Shown here piece after piece: positions 8,094-16,586 of a stretch of DNA of 55,931 nt. The translations under genes and the position numbers were made by a program. Within the stretch, counting starts at the first letter, position 1. The number at the start of each line of letters is the position of its first letter. The notes beneath the pieces were generated by a model that ran no database searches, was not told the origin of the DNA, and saw only the letters and a list, made by a program, of their open reading frames with translations. This DNA comes from a virus: IMG/VR virus record IMGVR_UViG_3300031918_000032, positions 1 to 55,931 of that record. One strand, written 5' to 3'.

Positions 8094-9689
8094 TTACATT
8101 GTTGATCCTTGTGACATACTGAGATTATTGATAATTCTAAGCATCATTTCAACGCTCATAGGAGCCTTCGAAACAATATCCATTCCGTTCCCTCCTGGTA
8201 CGTTTACTTCCATTAATGCTTTATGAAAATCAATTTTTATTACTTTGGCCTCCCCTAATCCGCCGGAAGCCCCGGAAAGATTTGAGGTATTTATTGCGCT
8301 TTGAGCTAATCCACCGGCGCCAATTTTTCCAGCTTCACCTTTTGCACCTTCTTTTGATTCTCCACCTAATCCGACTAACCCGCCAAATTTAAACTGAGAA
8401 TTTTTACCTTTTTCTCCGCCTTTTTTCCACGCATCGGCCCAACCAGTTATAAAGTCATTCTTGAAATCATTGGTAAACTTCTTTGAATCATCCCTAAGTT
8501 TTGACCAATTGCCGGTAAATATATCGCCTATAATAGTGCCAAGGTTCATAAAATAATGAATCATACCCATTACGTACTTTATGACAACTTCCCATATACC
8601 ACCCATTGCAACCCTAAAGCCTTCGCATTTATCCCAAAGTATAGCTATAGCGGCAACAAGTGCAACTATGGCCACAATTATAGCTCCTATGGGGTTTAGT
8701 GTCATAGCCGTATTTACTAACCATTGAGCGGCAGCCCAAAGTTTTGTTCCAACAGTTACAATGCCTAAGTACCCTGCATATACCCCTAATGCAGCACCTA
8801 TGACTATTATTATTTCTTTAAAAATATAAGCACCCTCACTGCCTCCCTCAATCCAATGTTTAAAATCTTTTGCTAACCCAACTACTGCGTTAAAAGCCGG
8901 GATTAAACTCACTAAAAATTTAGAAGCAAGCTCCCCAACAGTCATTTTAAATTCACCCAAAGTTTTAGCAGCCATTTTTAATTTACCTTCGTCTGTTTTA
9001 GTCATAGCCTTAGCTAGGCCCCCGAACTCAGTACCAAGCTCTTTTAATATTACCTCTTGCGCTTTTGCAACTTGTCCAGTTTCCATAAACTTAGTTATGG
9101 TTTCTTTTTGTTGATCTGAAAACACAACACCTTGGCGCTGTAACCTTGTCATACCTTTCAGTGGATCATTCAAAGCCTTACCAAGAGTATTAGCAGCTTC
9201 TGGCAACTCCATTTTAAAACGAGTTGCGAAATCGGCCACTGCGGGAATAGACTTATTAAATATTTCTCCTCTAATAGCCGTAAATGTTAATAGCATAGAT
9301 TGTGCATCCATAATTGATGCCCGACCAAATAATGTTTGCCCACTTAATTTCTTAGCTTCAGTAGTTAATTCTTCCAACGAAAGCCCTCCGGCATGACCTG
9401 TAGAAACTAACGCAGATTCTACTTTAGCAACGCTTTCCTCCATTTTGTCGAAAGCCTCTTTTGATGATTTAATAAATTCAAAACCTGCAAAAATAGAACC
9501 CAATCCTAAGGCTCCCATGGCAAGATTTTTAAATTCACTACCTAAATGACCAATACCTTCACCTATCTTTGAAAACGAGTTATGTATTTCTTTTGCTTTC
9601 TCATTAACATGCTCAGCGGCGCTTTCAATTTGTTTGAAACCGGATATTGTATTTCCTTCTACATTTATTTGAAATGCGTATGCTGCCAT
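8094..9689 (-). CDS. Tail tape measure protein
   Basis: A 531-residue protein. Typical elements are a predicted coiled coil at 20-100, the TMP-style segment VESALVSTGHAGGLSLEEL, then LQRQGVVFSDQQKETI, and two hydrophobic stretches around residues 285-350 (VIGAALGVYAGYLGIV; IGAIIVAIVALVAAIAILW). A Gly/Lys/Glu-rich C-terminus follows. Its ATG overlaps the stop of the frameshifted chaperone. It is short for a TMP, implying a short tail. Confidence 0.85.
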   Translation of the reverse strand: MAAYAFQINVEGNTISGFKQIESAAEHVNEKAKEIHNSFSKIGEGIGHLGSEFKNLAMGALGLGSIFAGFEFIKSSKEAFDKMEESVAKVESALVSTGHAGGLSLEELTTEAKKLSGQTLFGRASIMDAQSMLLTFTAIRGEIFNKSIPAVADFATRFKMELPEAANTLGKALNDPLKGMTRLQRQGVVFSDQQKETITKFMETGQVAKAQEVILKELGTEFGGLAKAMTKTDEGKLKMAAKTLGEFKMTVGELASKFLVSLIPAFNAVVGLAKDFKHWIEGGSEGAYIFKEIIIVIGAALGVYAGYLGIVTVGTKLWAAAQWLVNTAMTLNPIGAIIVAIVALVAAIAILWDKCEGFRVAMGGIWEVVIKYVMGMIHYFMNLGTIIGDIFTGNWSKLRDDSKKFTNDFKNDFITGWADAWKKGGEKGKNSQFKFGGLVGLGGESKEGAKGEAGKIGAGGLAQSAINTSNLSGASGGLGEAKVIKIDFHKALMEVNVPGGNGMDIVSKAPMSVEMMLRIINNLSMSQGSTM

Positions 9690-9925
9690 TATATGCTATT
9701 TTTATGATCCAAATATGGAGCGTGAAGTAATTTAAGATATTCAGAAAGCATTATATTGTAATTAAGGTATTCATCTACTCCCATATTCTCTAATTCTTCG
9801 CCTGTTACATTAAGAAAAGCCCGGAAAAGTGTCTTTTGATAAAAAACAGGATTCCGGGCTAATAAATTATTCTTCGCCTGTTCAGGCTGTTCGTTAAGCT
9901 CTGTTAGCTCAGCTTGAATTTCGAA
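9689..9925 (-). CDS. Tail assembly chaperone, -1 frameshift extension (gpGT-like)
   Basis: A 78-codon frame without its own start. It begins in the -1 frame at the run of seven T (minus strand; 9924-9930) near the end of the chaperone gene. It ends TAA sharing a base with the TMP start. The translation reads FEIQAELTELNEQPEQ and continues to YLKLLHAPYLDHKNSI. Lambda gpG/gpGT and Mu gp41/42 use a -1 shift at the same place in gene order. It explains the otherwise empty 9690-9903. Confidence 0.8.
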   Translation of the reverse strand, partial: FEIQAELTELNEQPEQAKNNLLARNPVFYQKTLFRAFLNVTGEELENMGVDEYLNYNIMLSEYLKLLHAPYLDHKNSI

Positions 9926-10296
9926 AAAAAGGGTGAGAATTGTTCTTTAAACAGCCACATGCCGAACTCAAGTAATGCAATTGAATCGCTAAGAAACTCC
10001 TTCTTATCATTTTCGGTAAATGAAGGGGTAGGGATCAATAGTATATTAATAGCCTTTACGGTTATATCATACAATCCATCCGAACTAATACCTACTGAAT
10101 CTGATTCACCTTTTTCTTTTTCGAGGCCCTCAAATAAGCTAATTAATTTAAAGTGAAGTTTATGCTGTAACTTATCAGTACGCGATAATTCCTTGAAAGT
10201 AGCGACTTTAGTTACTACATTCTCAACCGTATCGGTTCCTTCATCATTAAGCCCCCACGAAATATATGATACTTCTTTTTCGAATGTTTTTTCCAT
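9904..10296 (-). CDS. Tail assembly chaperone, short form (gpG-like)
   Basis: A 130-residue acidic, helical protein located between tube and tape measure. It starts MEKTFEKEVSYISWGLN and ends SPFFSKFKLS. Within the last codons lies CCC TTT TTT T, where a -1 slip opens the 78-residue extension at 9689-9925. Such pairs chaperone the tape measure during tail assembly. Start overlaps the upstream stop at 10296. Confidence 0.75.
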   Translation of the reverse strand: MEKTFEKEVSYISWGLNDEGTDTVENVVTKVATFKELSRTDKLQHKLHFKLISLFEGLEKEKGESDSVGISSDGLYDITVKAINILLIPTPSFTENDKKEFLSDSIALLEFGMWLFKEQFSPFFSKFKLS

Positions 10297-10727
10297 TAGA
10301 TACCAGCCGCTCCTATCGACTCGAATGAAAGGGTTATAATTGATCGTTTATCTTTAGCTTTTACTGATCCATCGTGAGATGAAAAAACACAGCTTTTGAA
10401 AATCTTAACCAAGGTACCGCTGAATGTCACAATTGAAATAGTAACATCAGTCATCTGAGTAGCAAACACGCATCCCAACGAAGCTAAGATTATCTCAAGT
10501 TCACCAGCCTCCATGCTTATCTTACCTGGATATGTCGAGGTATTACTCTTCAATCCTTGTGGTTCGTCTGTACCAATTACATGGATGTATTCTGTTTCTT
10601 TTTTGGCACCGTAATCGAATGACTCAACTATGTTAAGCGGAATAGTGGCCTTTAACCCACTAGGTCCACTCGCTGACAAAGCAAGCTTGTAGTCAGACGA
10701 GGTGTAAATTATTGCGTTTAAATTCAT
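10296..10727 (-). CDS. Tail tube protein-like
   Basis: A 143-residue beta-rich protein directly downstream of the sheath. It contains TEYIHVIGTDEPQGLKSNTS and ends RSIITLSFESIGAAGI. Size, composition and position (sheath, tube, chaperone, TMP) fit the tail tube of Mu-like myophages. Confidence 0.65.
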   Translation of the reverse strand: MNLNAIIYTSSDYKLALSASGPSGLKATIPLNIVESFDYGAKKETEYIHVIGTDEPQGLKSNTSTYPGKISMEAGELEIILASLGCVFATQMTDVTISIVTFSGTLVKIFKSCVFSSHDGSVKAKDKRSIITLSFESIGAAGI

Positions 10728-10740
10728 AACTATTTATTTT

Positions 10741-12273
10741 TTAAACAAATTGAATCGTTCCGGTTGCGCTTCCTGTAATCGGTGTGCCATTGATGGTTAA
10801 TGTATATACCCAATTAACTGTGTTAGCTCCATTCTTAATACCAGACAAAGCAAGCGAACCACTAGATATATCCCCAACAGTATTAGGTGCCACCGGAATA
10901 ATCAACGGATCGATATACGTTGTTGAAAATTCCTGTTGTTTGGCCGAGGTGAAAGATAAAGCTACCTGATTTGTTTTAACATCGATCGGGACATTCTTGC
11001 CCATTAACTGAGTTATAAACCCTAGCAAATCAGAACTTAGTCTATTAGCCACCCTATTAAACTCTTGAGTTGATAATGGTTTTGTTGCCAAATCACATGT
11101 TGCTCCATCGTTCCAGTATAGCCCAGACTGATTAAACCATGTCCTAAGGAACATATACTGTTTATCCCCTAATGAATTGACATCAGAAGCAAATAATTTG
11201 GTTGCATCCTGGCTGTTATAAGCCGTTACAATTCCGCCGGTAAATGCTGTTTGACCTGTTACTGCTGTAAACGTTGTTCCGGAAGCGTAAATAATGCTAT
11301 TGTATGTTATAGGACCATACAGAACTTGGTAAGTTGTACCTACAACAACAGTACCGGTGGCAGTAAGGTCAACTACACTTGTAGAAGTACCTGTAAAACC
11401 TAATGTTCCGGCAATAACAGTAAATACGTCACCTATTGAATAGGTAGCACCATTATACGTTACAGGGCCATTAACAACCATATAAACATGAGCGGCGGTT
11501 AAATTGGTTCCTTGTGCTATTGTTGTTCCCAATATTGGAACCGTTACGCCATTGGTAAGATAAGCCGTATCCAACGCTATGGGACCATCATCAACTTCTC
11601 CGAATCCGTGACCGATAGATATTCTCGCAAATCTTCCAAGCGCGGCGCCTATTGCGGAAACACCATTTGATTTAGAACCGGTAATACACAATGATACCGA
11701 CGGAGCTAATTTAGATGCCATACTTTGCAAGGTAGTTGCCGTTGCAGTGGAAGACATATTATAACCGTCGATAATAGCCGAAAACGAATAACCTTCTGGG
11801 AACATTGCTACCTGTGTAGCTTGTAAGGCGGTGATAGTAGAAATTACTTCGGTTGGAAAATCGTTTGCGCTCTGAGTAGTGGTAGGTGGATTAAATCCTA
11901 ACCCTATCATCTTAGCTCTTTTGGTGGCATCCGTAAGCATTGTACCACGGATAAGGTTTTTAAATGTAGTTCCGACAACGTATGTATTAAAGACATTAGT
12001 AGTTGCAGTAACCACTAACCATAAATACGCACCGTCTCCAGCTTCGTTATAAAATTCTTTTGCTTGTTGATATACCGACAAACTATTTACATAATCATAA
12101 TCGGGAGTTATACCAAGTGTAGCAAGATCGGATGCCTTTGAGCATAAATACGCAGTATCTAACGTAAGTATACTTGTAGCAATCCCTTTAATTACCATCA
12201 TCATCACACCATCTGAAGAACTAGCTATGCCAGTTGGCGTATTGATTACAGTTGTATCTATGGTATGTCTCAT
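10741..12273 (-). CDS. Tail sheath protein with internal repeat insertion
   Basis: A 510-residue protein. The N-terminal and C-terminal halves (VYQQAKEFYNEAGDGAYLWL; LRTWFNQSGLYWNDGATC; NRVANRLSSDLLGFITQLMG) fit DUF2586-type sheaths of Mu-like phages, so the tail is contractile. Between about residues 253 and 350 two similar units occur, YMVVNGPVTYNGATYSIGD and YQVLYGPITYNSIIYASGT, each followed by FT...G...GFTG or AFTG. They look like a duplicated decoration domain inserted into the sheath. A terminator hairpin lies just upstream at 12288-12318. Confidence 0.8.
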   Translation of the reverse strand: MRHTIDTTVINTPTGIASSSDGVMMMVIKGIATSILTLDTAYLCSKASDLATLGITPDYDYVNSLSVYQQAKEFYNEAGDGAYLWLVVTATTNVFNTYVVGTTFKNLIRGTMLTDATKRAKMIGLGFNPPTTTQSANDFPTEVISTITALQATQVAMFPEGYSFSAIIDGYNMSSTATATTLQSMASKLAPSVSLCITGSKSNGVSAIGAALGRFARISIGHGFGEVDDGPIALDTAYLTNGVTVPILGTTIAQGTNLTAAHVYMVVNGPVTYNGATYSIGDVFTVIAGTLGFTGTSTSVVDLTATGTVVVGTTYQVLYGPITYNSIIYASGTTFTAVTGQTAFTGGIVTAYNSQDATKLFASDVNSLGDKQYMFLRTWFNQSGLYWNDGATCDLATKPLSTQEFNRVANRLSSDLLGFITQLMGKNVPIDVKTNQVALSFTSAKQQEFSTTYIDPLIIPVAPNTVGDISSGSLALSGIKNGANTVNWVYTLTINGTPITGSATGTIQFV

Positions 12274-12287
12274 TTGTAGGATAAATT

Positions 12288-12318
12288 AAAAAGGCTAGCC
12301 GTTTGACTAGCCTTTTTT
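12288..12318 (-). terminator. Bidirectional hairpin terminator before the sheath gene
   Basis: An 11-bp stem (AAAAAGGCTAG and complement) with an 8-nt loop and T-runs on both sides. It separates the 12321-12764 gene from the sheath gene and would reduce read-through or set mRNA ends. Confidence 0.85.
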
Positions 12319-12320
12319 GG

Positions 12321-12764
12321 TTAATTTTCTGTTTTTACTCCAGGCTTACGGCCTCTTCGCACTGTTTCAGTTTCAGGCTCCAACTCTTCAATCTCGTCTT
12401 CTAAGAAGAAATTGTTATTGGCCTTAGCTAATTCAGGCTTAGTAGTATCCTGTATTTCCTTGTTGGCATTATGGTAGAACTCGCTTAATATGTCTTCAGG
12501 ACACGTTGGAGCTGCGTCACCTTTTTTATAAATGGCCCTGAATTTAGCCCGGCTTATAACCTCGGCTTTATTTACTTCGTAGCCGGCGTTGAATGATTTG
12601 TGATAATCCGACCCGGTTAAAGCGTCTGACCCTGCAAACATAGCTCCATCGCCATGAATTATTACCGTATCGAATTTGTTTAGTAAGCTTTTAACACGAC
12701 TAACGTGAATATTGCTTATATTGAAGTTAGTATCCGATACTCTTAAAGTTTGTTCTCTTGCCAT
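12321..12764 (-). CDS. Virion-module hypothetical protein (147 aa)
   Basis: A polar protein lying between the exported protein and the sheath terminator. It contains VSRVKSLLNKFDTVIIHGDG and an acidic then basic tail (EEIEELEPETETVRRGRKPG). Head-completion or neck role is possible from position only. Confidence 0.55.
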   Translation of the reverse strand: MAREQTLRVSDTNFNISNIHVSRVKSLLNKFDTVIIHGDGAMFAGSDALTGSDYHKSFNAGYEVNKAEVISRAKFRAIYKKGDAAPTCPEDILSEFYHNANKEIQDTTKPELAKANNNFFLEDEIEELEPETETVRRGRKPGVKTEN

Positions 12765-12772
12765 ACAATTAT

Positions 12773-13306
12773 TTATTTTTGAACTCTGATTGAACCGTAA
12801 TAAATTGGTTTATAATAACCTTTCTTTGTTCCTGATGTGGGGCCATTCGAAATAAATCGTATTCCAATATACTGGCTTTCAAAATAAGCGGTATCTCGAA
12901 GGAAACTAATCTCTCGGCCTTTATTGGCAATGGTGGCATTATTGATAGACGTGGTATCCAGTAGTAAAGAATATGCGCTCTGGGTTTTCCCTTTAGTTAT
13001 CTGTCTCCAATTCTGAATACCATCAACAGACTGCCAATATGTCAACTGCGTAGTTGTGTCTCGACTACCTGGCTTTTTATGAAGTAAAGAAATGTAAGGC
13101 TTTACAAATGCGTCATGGTTAATGACAATCTTGTAAAACAAGGTATCGCCATTGGTAACGGTATCAGTAAAATTAGGGTTAATAGGTAGGATTGTGCCTG
13201 CCGAAATAGCGCTAAGTGTTTTTACTTTGCTTGCAATCTTTGGAACCTGAGCCATAACGGCAACGCCGATCATCAGGATCAATAATAAACTGAATAATTT
13301 TTTCAT
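12773..13306 (-). CDS. Exported protein within the head/tail module
   Basis: A 177-residue protein with a clear signal peptide (KKLFSLLLILMIGVAVMAQ) and a beta-rich mature part containing FYKIVINHDAFVKPYISLLHKK. A Sec-exported product between capsid and sheath genes is unusual. It may be an envelope or superinfection protein, or a surface decoration with a retained leader. Not recognised. Confidence 0.6.
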   Translation of the reverse strand: MKKLFSLLLILMIGVAVMAQVPKIASKVKTLSAISAGTILPINPNFTDTVTNGDTLFYKIVINHDAFVKPYISLLHKKPGSRDTTTQLTYWQSVDGIQNWRQITKGKTQSAYSLLLDTTSINNATIANKGREISFLRDTAYFESQYIGIRFISNGPTSGTKKGYYKPIYYGSIRVQK

Positions 13307-13330
13307 CGTTGTTTTATTTTTTAAGAGTTA

Positions 13331-13351
13331 AGCCCGGCATTACACCGGGCT
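13331..13351 (-). terminator. Hairpin after the capsid gene
   Basis: A 7-bp GC-rich stem (AGCCCGG/CCGGGCT) just downstream of the capsid stop at 13361. There is no good U-run on the minus strand, so it could be an mRNA-stabilising or processing hairpin rather than a terminator. Confidence 0.4.
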
Positions 13352-13360
13352 ATACTGTTT

Positions 13361-15919
13361 TTATGCACCAGCCTGAACAGGTGTACCGTATGAGTAAACT
13401 TGAACACCGGTATAATCAGAACGTAAAGCTCTTGTACCGATCCTCATATCCATGCTCATCTTAAACCCGTAGTTGGTTGGGTCTTGAACAAAGAATACGT
13501 CGATCTGACCAAGGCCAATACCTACCTGCGAAGATACCAGTGATAAACCAGCGCTCTGAGTTGTTGTAGGTACAATTACACCATCAGCATTAGTATCGAT
13601 CATGGTGTTACCGGCAGGATCGTAAGCCAATACACGGCTTCTTTCGAATAGTGATGTGTGTTTGATCTTCTGAACTTCTGCACCGCTTTCATTAATCCAA
13701 CGGGTTAACAGCGATTGAGTCTGTTTGTCCTGCGAGATATACGAGTCCATAACAGGATCAAGAACCAATATCGGGCGTTCAGCGTTAAGGTCGAAGTTCT
13801 TTTGTTTAAAGAATTGTTCGAGCCTTAGGATATCGTTAAACCCTGGCTTGGTTAATGTGCCGTTGAATGCGGGATTGAAATAGAACGAGTCTGCACCATT
13901 CGATCCAGTACCTACGGTAAAAGAACTTGGCTGAGTGTTGTCGATAGGTCCGCCGGTTTTAATTACGGGTTGACTATTGGCAAGCGCACCAGCTCCGAGT
14001 GTATACAGCAAATCGTCGCCTACCTTTGCTTCCAACTTCATTAATCCTTGTGCCCAACCGGAAGCCTGTTGATCATAGCGTAATTGTGCCATGTGGTAAG
14101 GAGTCCAACGCATTGGTTGTAAGAAATAAGGAGTAAGCGATAATCCAACAGCGGTGTCGTCATTGGTGTAATCGGCTGGGGTTGTTGGCTGCGTTCCGCG
14201 ATAGATTGCAGGATCAGCGGTGATGTTTGTCCAGATGATACCGTAATTGCGGGCAGTCTGTTGTACACCAAATACCGGGATGTCATTTTTCCAACTTTCT
14301 GAAGGAAACAGCTTATAGATGATAAGCGGCAACCATTCAACAGCGATTGTGTCGAGTGACGAAAAATCACCAGCAGTCGAAAGGGTTGTTCTGGTTTCGG
14401 ATTGTCCGGTTCTGAAATTGATACCATCGATACGATTGGAGTTCAAACGGGCGGAAACTTCTTTAAAGTCGATACCAGTTCTTGCAGCAACGCGGGGATC
14501 GGCGCTCAATAAGCCCTGACGAAGTACGTTCATCCCTCCATCGTTGGCCGACATGTGGAAACGAGTTTTTTCGATAATTGCGCGGTACTTAGGATCGGAC
14601 AAAATGGAGTTTAATACCATCTTATAGTCGTCTAAGCTTTTGCCATCATTTGTTCCGTTGAAAATACGATTCATAACTCTCGAACCTTCACCTTCACCTT
14701 TGCGGGTTTCGGCCTGAAGTTTAGAGAACGAAACATTTTCGCCAAATGATATGCGTTGTGTTCCGGGAGCGGCTGCAAGATTCAACCCAGCAAGCTCCTC
14801 TTGGGTTTTCTTAATGGGTTTAACAGTCATGTGTGCATTGTTTTTCGATTCTTCGGCCTTAGGTTTTTCTTCGGCTTCTTTCTTTTCTTTTACTTCAGAA
14901 GCTTTTTTCGAAGTTTCTTCGGTTGCTTCATAATCGGCAGCTTCTTTACAAGCGGATTCGGCTTCTTCTTTTGCTTTGTCGTACGCTACTTTAAACTTAG
15001 ATTTTTCTTCTTCGTCTTCGGCATCATCGTACTTCGCTTTTGCTTCTTTTACTTTCCGTACAGCTTCTTCAGCTTTCTTGGCTTTGGCTTCAGCTTCTGC
15101 GGATAGACCTGTCGGCTTTTCCTGGGTTGCTATATCCTTTTTAGGAGCCTCTACAATTGGGGTGTCACCATACTCGCCTTCCGGGTGGGCAAACTTTGCA
15201 GTCATGCCGATAAGGTTATCCAACCATTTTGGTAATCCTGTTGATTCTTTTTTAGTCGCTAAAACAACGTGGTTGCTTTTGTCGACATCGGGCTGCGCTG
15301 CGGGTTGCTCTTGCGACTTTTCAGCCACAGCAGCAGGTATAACAGCGGCAGTTTCTTTTTCTACTTTTTCTTCTGCCATTTCTGTAATTGTTTGTGATTC
15401 GATTTTTGATTTTAATGTTATAATATTTTCGTGTATCTTATTAGCTTCTTCATTCTTAAAAATAACGCTTAGATTAACTTTTTCGGCTTCTAATATAGCA
15501 TCCTCGGTAACAGCTTCAGGGTTACTTGGCAATGTGGGTAGGGATATTTCGTAAATGAGAAACTTTTCACAAGTCATCATTCCGTTATCATCCTTTTTAT
15601 AATCGCCGGTCATTTGTTCTTTAGCCCAAACAGCCTGACCGCCGACAGAAGACGAACGAAGGAACCCCTTTTCATACATTTCGGCAGCAATCTTACTTTC
15701 TTCTGTTATTTTGTGAAATACAGGGAGTCCTGACCATTGGTTATTTTCGAACTTAATATCTGTCATTAATCCGATTGCAAAAGATTCCCAATCGTGCGAG
15801 CGTAAAATAACAGGGTTGAGTTTGTATCTCGAAAAATCAAAGGTATCATTTGGGATGATAGAACCTTGATCATTAGGGCATTCATTCGAAAAAACTATTC
15901 TCTTTTGCTCTGAACTCAT
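13361..15919 (-). CDS. Protease-scaffold-major capsid fusion protein
   Basis: About 852 residues from ATG 15919 (MSSEQKRIVFSNEC); a TTG at 15940 only adds seven residues. Residues 1-180 look like an HK97-type prohead protease, with NPVILRSHDWE (His) and GFLRSSSVGGQ (Ser). About 180-370 is a highly charged Glu/Lys/Ala coiled region with the character of a scaffold (delta) domain. From about 380 to the end is a major capsid protein, including GMNVLRQGLLSADPRVAART and AVEWLPLIIYKLFPSESW. The fusion would coordinate assembly, with the protease releasing itself and the scaffold. An outward promoter-like CAAAAATA lies at 15938-15945. Confidence 0.85.
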   Translation of the reverse strand: MSSEQKRIVFSNECPNDQGSIIPNDTFDFSRYKLNPVILRSHDWESFAIGLMTDIKFENNQWSGLPVFHKITEESKIAAEMYEKGFLRSSSVGGQAVWAKEQMTGDYKKDDNGMMTCEKFLIYEISLPTLPSNPEAVTEDAILEAEKVNLSVIFKNEEANKIHENIITLKSKIESQTITEMAEEKVEKETAAVIPAAVAEKSQEQPAAQPDVDKSNHVVLATKKESTGLPKWLDNLIGMTAKFAHPEGEYGDTPIVEAPKKDIATQEKPTGLSAEAEAKAKKAEEAVRKVKEAKAKYDDAEDEEEKSKFKVAYDKAKEEAESACKEAADYEATEETSKKASEVKEKKEAEEKPKAEESKNNAHMTVKPIKKTQEELAGLNLAAAPGTQRISFGENVSFSKLQAETRKGEGEGSRVMNRIFNGTNDGKSLDDYKMVLNSILSDPKYRAIIEKTRFHMSANDGGMNVLRQGLLSADPRVAARTGIDFKEVSARLNSNRIDGINFRTGQSETRTTLSTAGDFSSLDTIAVEWLPLIIYKLFPSESWKNDIPVFGVQQTARNYGIIWTNITADPAIYRGTQPTTPADYTNDDTAVGLSLTPYFLQPMRWTPYHMAQLRYDQQASGWAQGLMKLEAKVGDDLLYTLGAGALANSQPVIKTGGPIDNTQPSSFTVGTGSNGADSFYFNPAFNGTLTKPGFNDILRLEQFFKQKNFDLNAERPILVLDPVMDSYISQDKQTQSLLTRWINESGAEVQKIKHTSLFERSRVLAYDPAGNTMIDTNADGVIVPTTTQSAGLSLVSSQVGIGLGQIDVFFVQDPTNYGFKMSMDMRIGTRALRSDYTGVQVYSYGTPVQAGA

Positions 15920-15937
15920 TTGAATAAAAAGTTTTAA

Positions 15938-15945
15938 CAAAAATA
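15938..15945 (-). promoter_or_regulatory. Possible minus-strand -7 element before the capsid gene
   Basis: On the minus strand this reads TATTTTTG, a TAnnTTTG match about 20 bases before the capsid ATG. No matching TTG element is clear. It lies back to back with the plus promoter at 15948-15978. Confidence 0.35.
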
Positions 15946-15947
15946 TA

Positions 15948-15978
15948 CTTGTTTATTAGTATGATTTTAGTATATTTG
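15948..15978 (+). promoter_or_regulatory. Plus-strand Bacteroidota promoter
   Basis: CTTG at 15948-15951, a 19-nt spacer, then TATATTTG at 15971-15978. The predicted start is about 15985, twelve bases before the HTH gene's ATG at 15997. Confidence 0.75.
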
Positions 15979-15996
15979 TGCCATAACTATAATTTT

Positions 15997-16194
15997 ATGT
16001 ATCTAAACGGAGAAAAATTAAAGCAATTGCGCCATAGTAAAAAGTTATCTCGGTTTCAATTATCCCTCGACGTTGATTTGTCCCCCCGGACTATACAATA
16101 TATCGAAGAGCGCAACCATAGATGCGGCGTAACATTGGATACAGCTATTAAACTTTCTAAATTCTTTGAGGTAACTGTGGAGGAGTTGATATGA
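15997..16194 (+). CDS. Small XRE-family HTH regulator
   Basis: A 65-residue helix-turn-helix protein: LNGEKLKQLRHSKKLSRFQL, then DLSPRTIQYIEERNHRCGV, then a short helix ending VTVEELI. The ATG at 15997 is preferred because a TTG start at 15949 lies upstream of the promoter. It is transcribed opposite to the virion operon, so it may control the divergent capsid promoter. Its stop overlaps the next small gene (ATGA). Confidence 0.8.
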   Translation: MYLNGEKLKQLRHSKKLSRFQLSLDVDLSPRTIQYIEERNHRCGVTLDTAIKLSKFFEVTVEELI

Positions 16195-16289
16195 TACATA
16201 CTTTGTTATATTATTTTTGGCATATTTTACCTATTGTTTTAGGAATTTTGTTTGCAAAATGGCTATTTAACAAAATTAACAGGCATTAA
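16191..16289 (+). CDS. Small single-span membrane protein (32 aa)
   Basis: Starts MIHTLLYYFWHILPIVLGIL and ends KINRH. One hydrophobic span is followed by a basic tail. The ATGA overlap with the HTH gene suggests coupled translation. Function unknown. Confidence 0.5.
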   Translation: MIHTLLYYFWHILPIVLGILFAKWLFNKINRH

Positions 16290-16322
16290 CATAAATACGG
16301 AGGACTCCTAAATTATCTTAAT

Positions 16323-16436
16323 ATGCAAAAGTTTGAATATTATTTTATAAAAGCTGAAATAGAACGTGAAAAAAACTTGACCCTGATGGGTTTTATTTAT
16401 ATGGTCGTATGCTACCTAAAAATTATGAACAATTAA
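16323..16436 (+). CDS. Small protein (37 aa), unshifted frame
   Basis: Reads MQKFEYYFIKAEIEREKNLT and stops at 16436. The last half looks non-coding in this frame, while the -1 frame from the A-run at 16369-16375 remains open to 16525. See the shifted product listed separately. Confidence 0.4.
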   Translation: MQKFEYYFIKAEIEREKNLTLMGFIYMVVCYLKIMNN

Positions 16437-16525
16437 AAGCAGAATACTTACGCAATGGAGGCATTTATATTGAACCATTAATTGTTCCATATAATTTCAC
16501 TCCACATATACGTAATCCAAGATAG
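16323..16525 (+). pseudogene. Small gene read through a -1 shift at A_AAA_AAC, or frameshifted
   Basis: The heptamer A_AAA_AAC at 16370-16376 is in phase for -1 slippage. After the shift the protein continues EKKLDPDGFYLYGRMLPKN and ends PHIRNPR, about 67 residues in total. This has a much better protein look than the unshifted end. It is either programmed frameshifting, a real decayed gene, or a missing A in a homopolymer. Function unknown. Confidence 0.5.
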
Positions 16526-16586
16526 GACATTCAGTTTTGTTTTCTATAGTTACCCGCGTTCCTGTTAACCAGACAGGCGCGGTTTT

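Noticed and set aside
14976-15554. 192-codon plus-strand ORF opposite the capsid scaffold region
   Set aside because: Antisense shadow of the Glu/Lys/Ala-rich linker; composition is low-complexity Ser/Phe.
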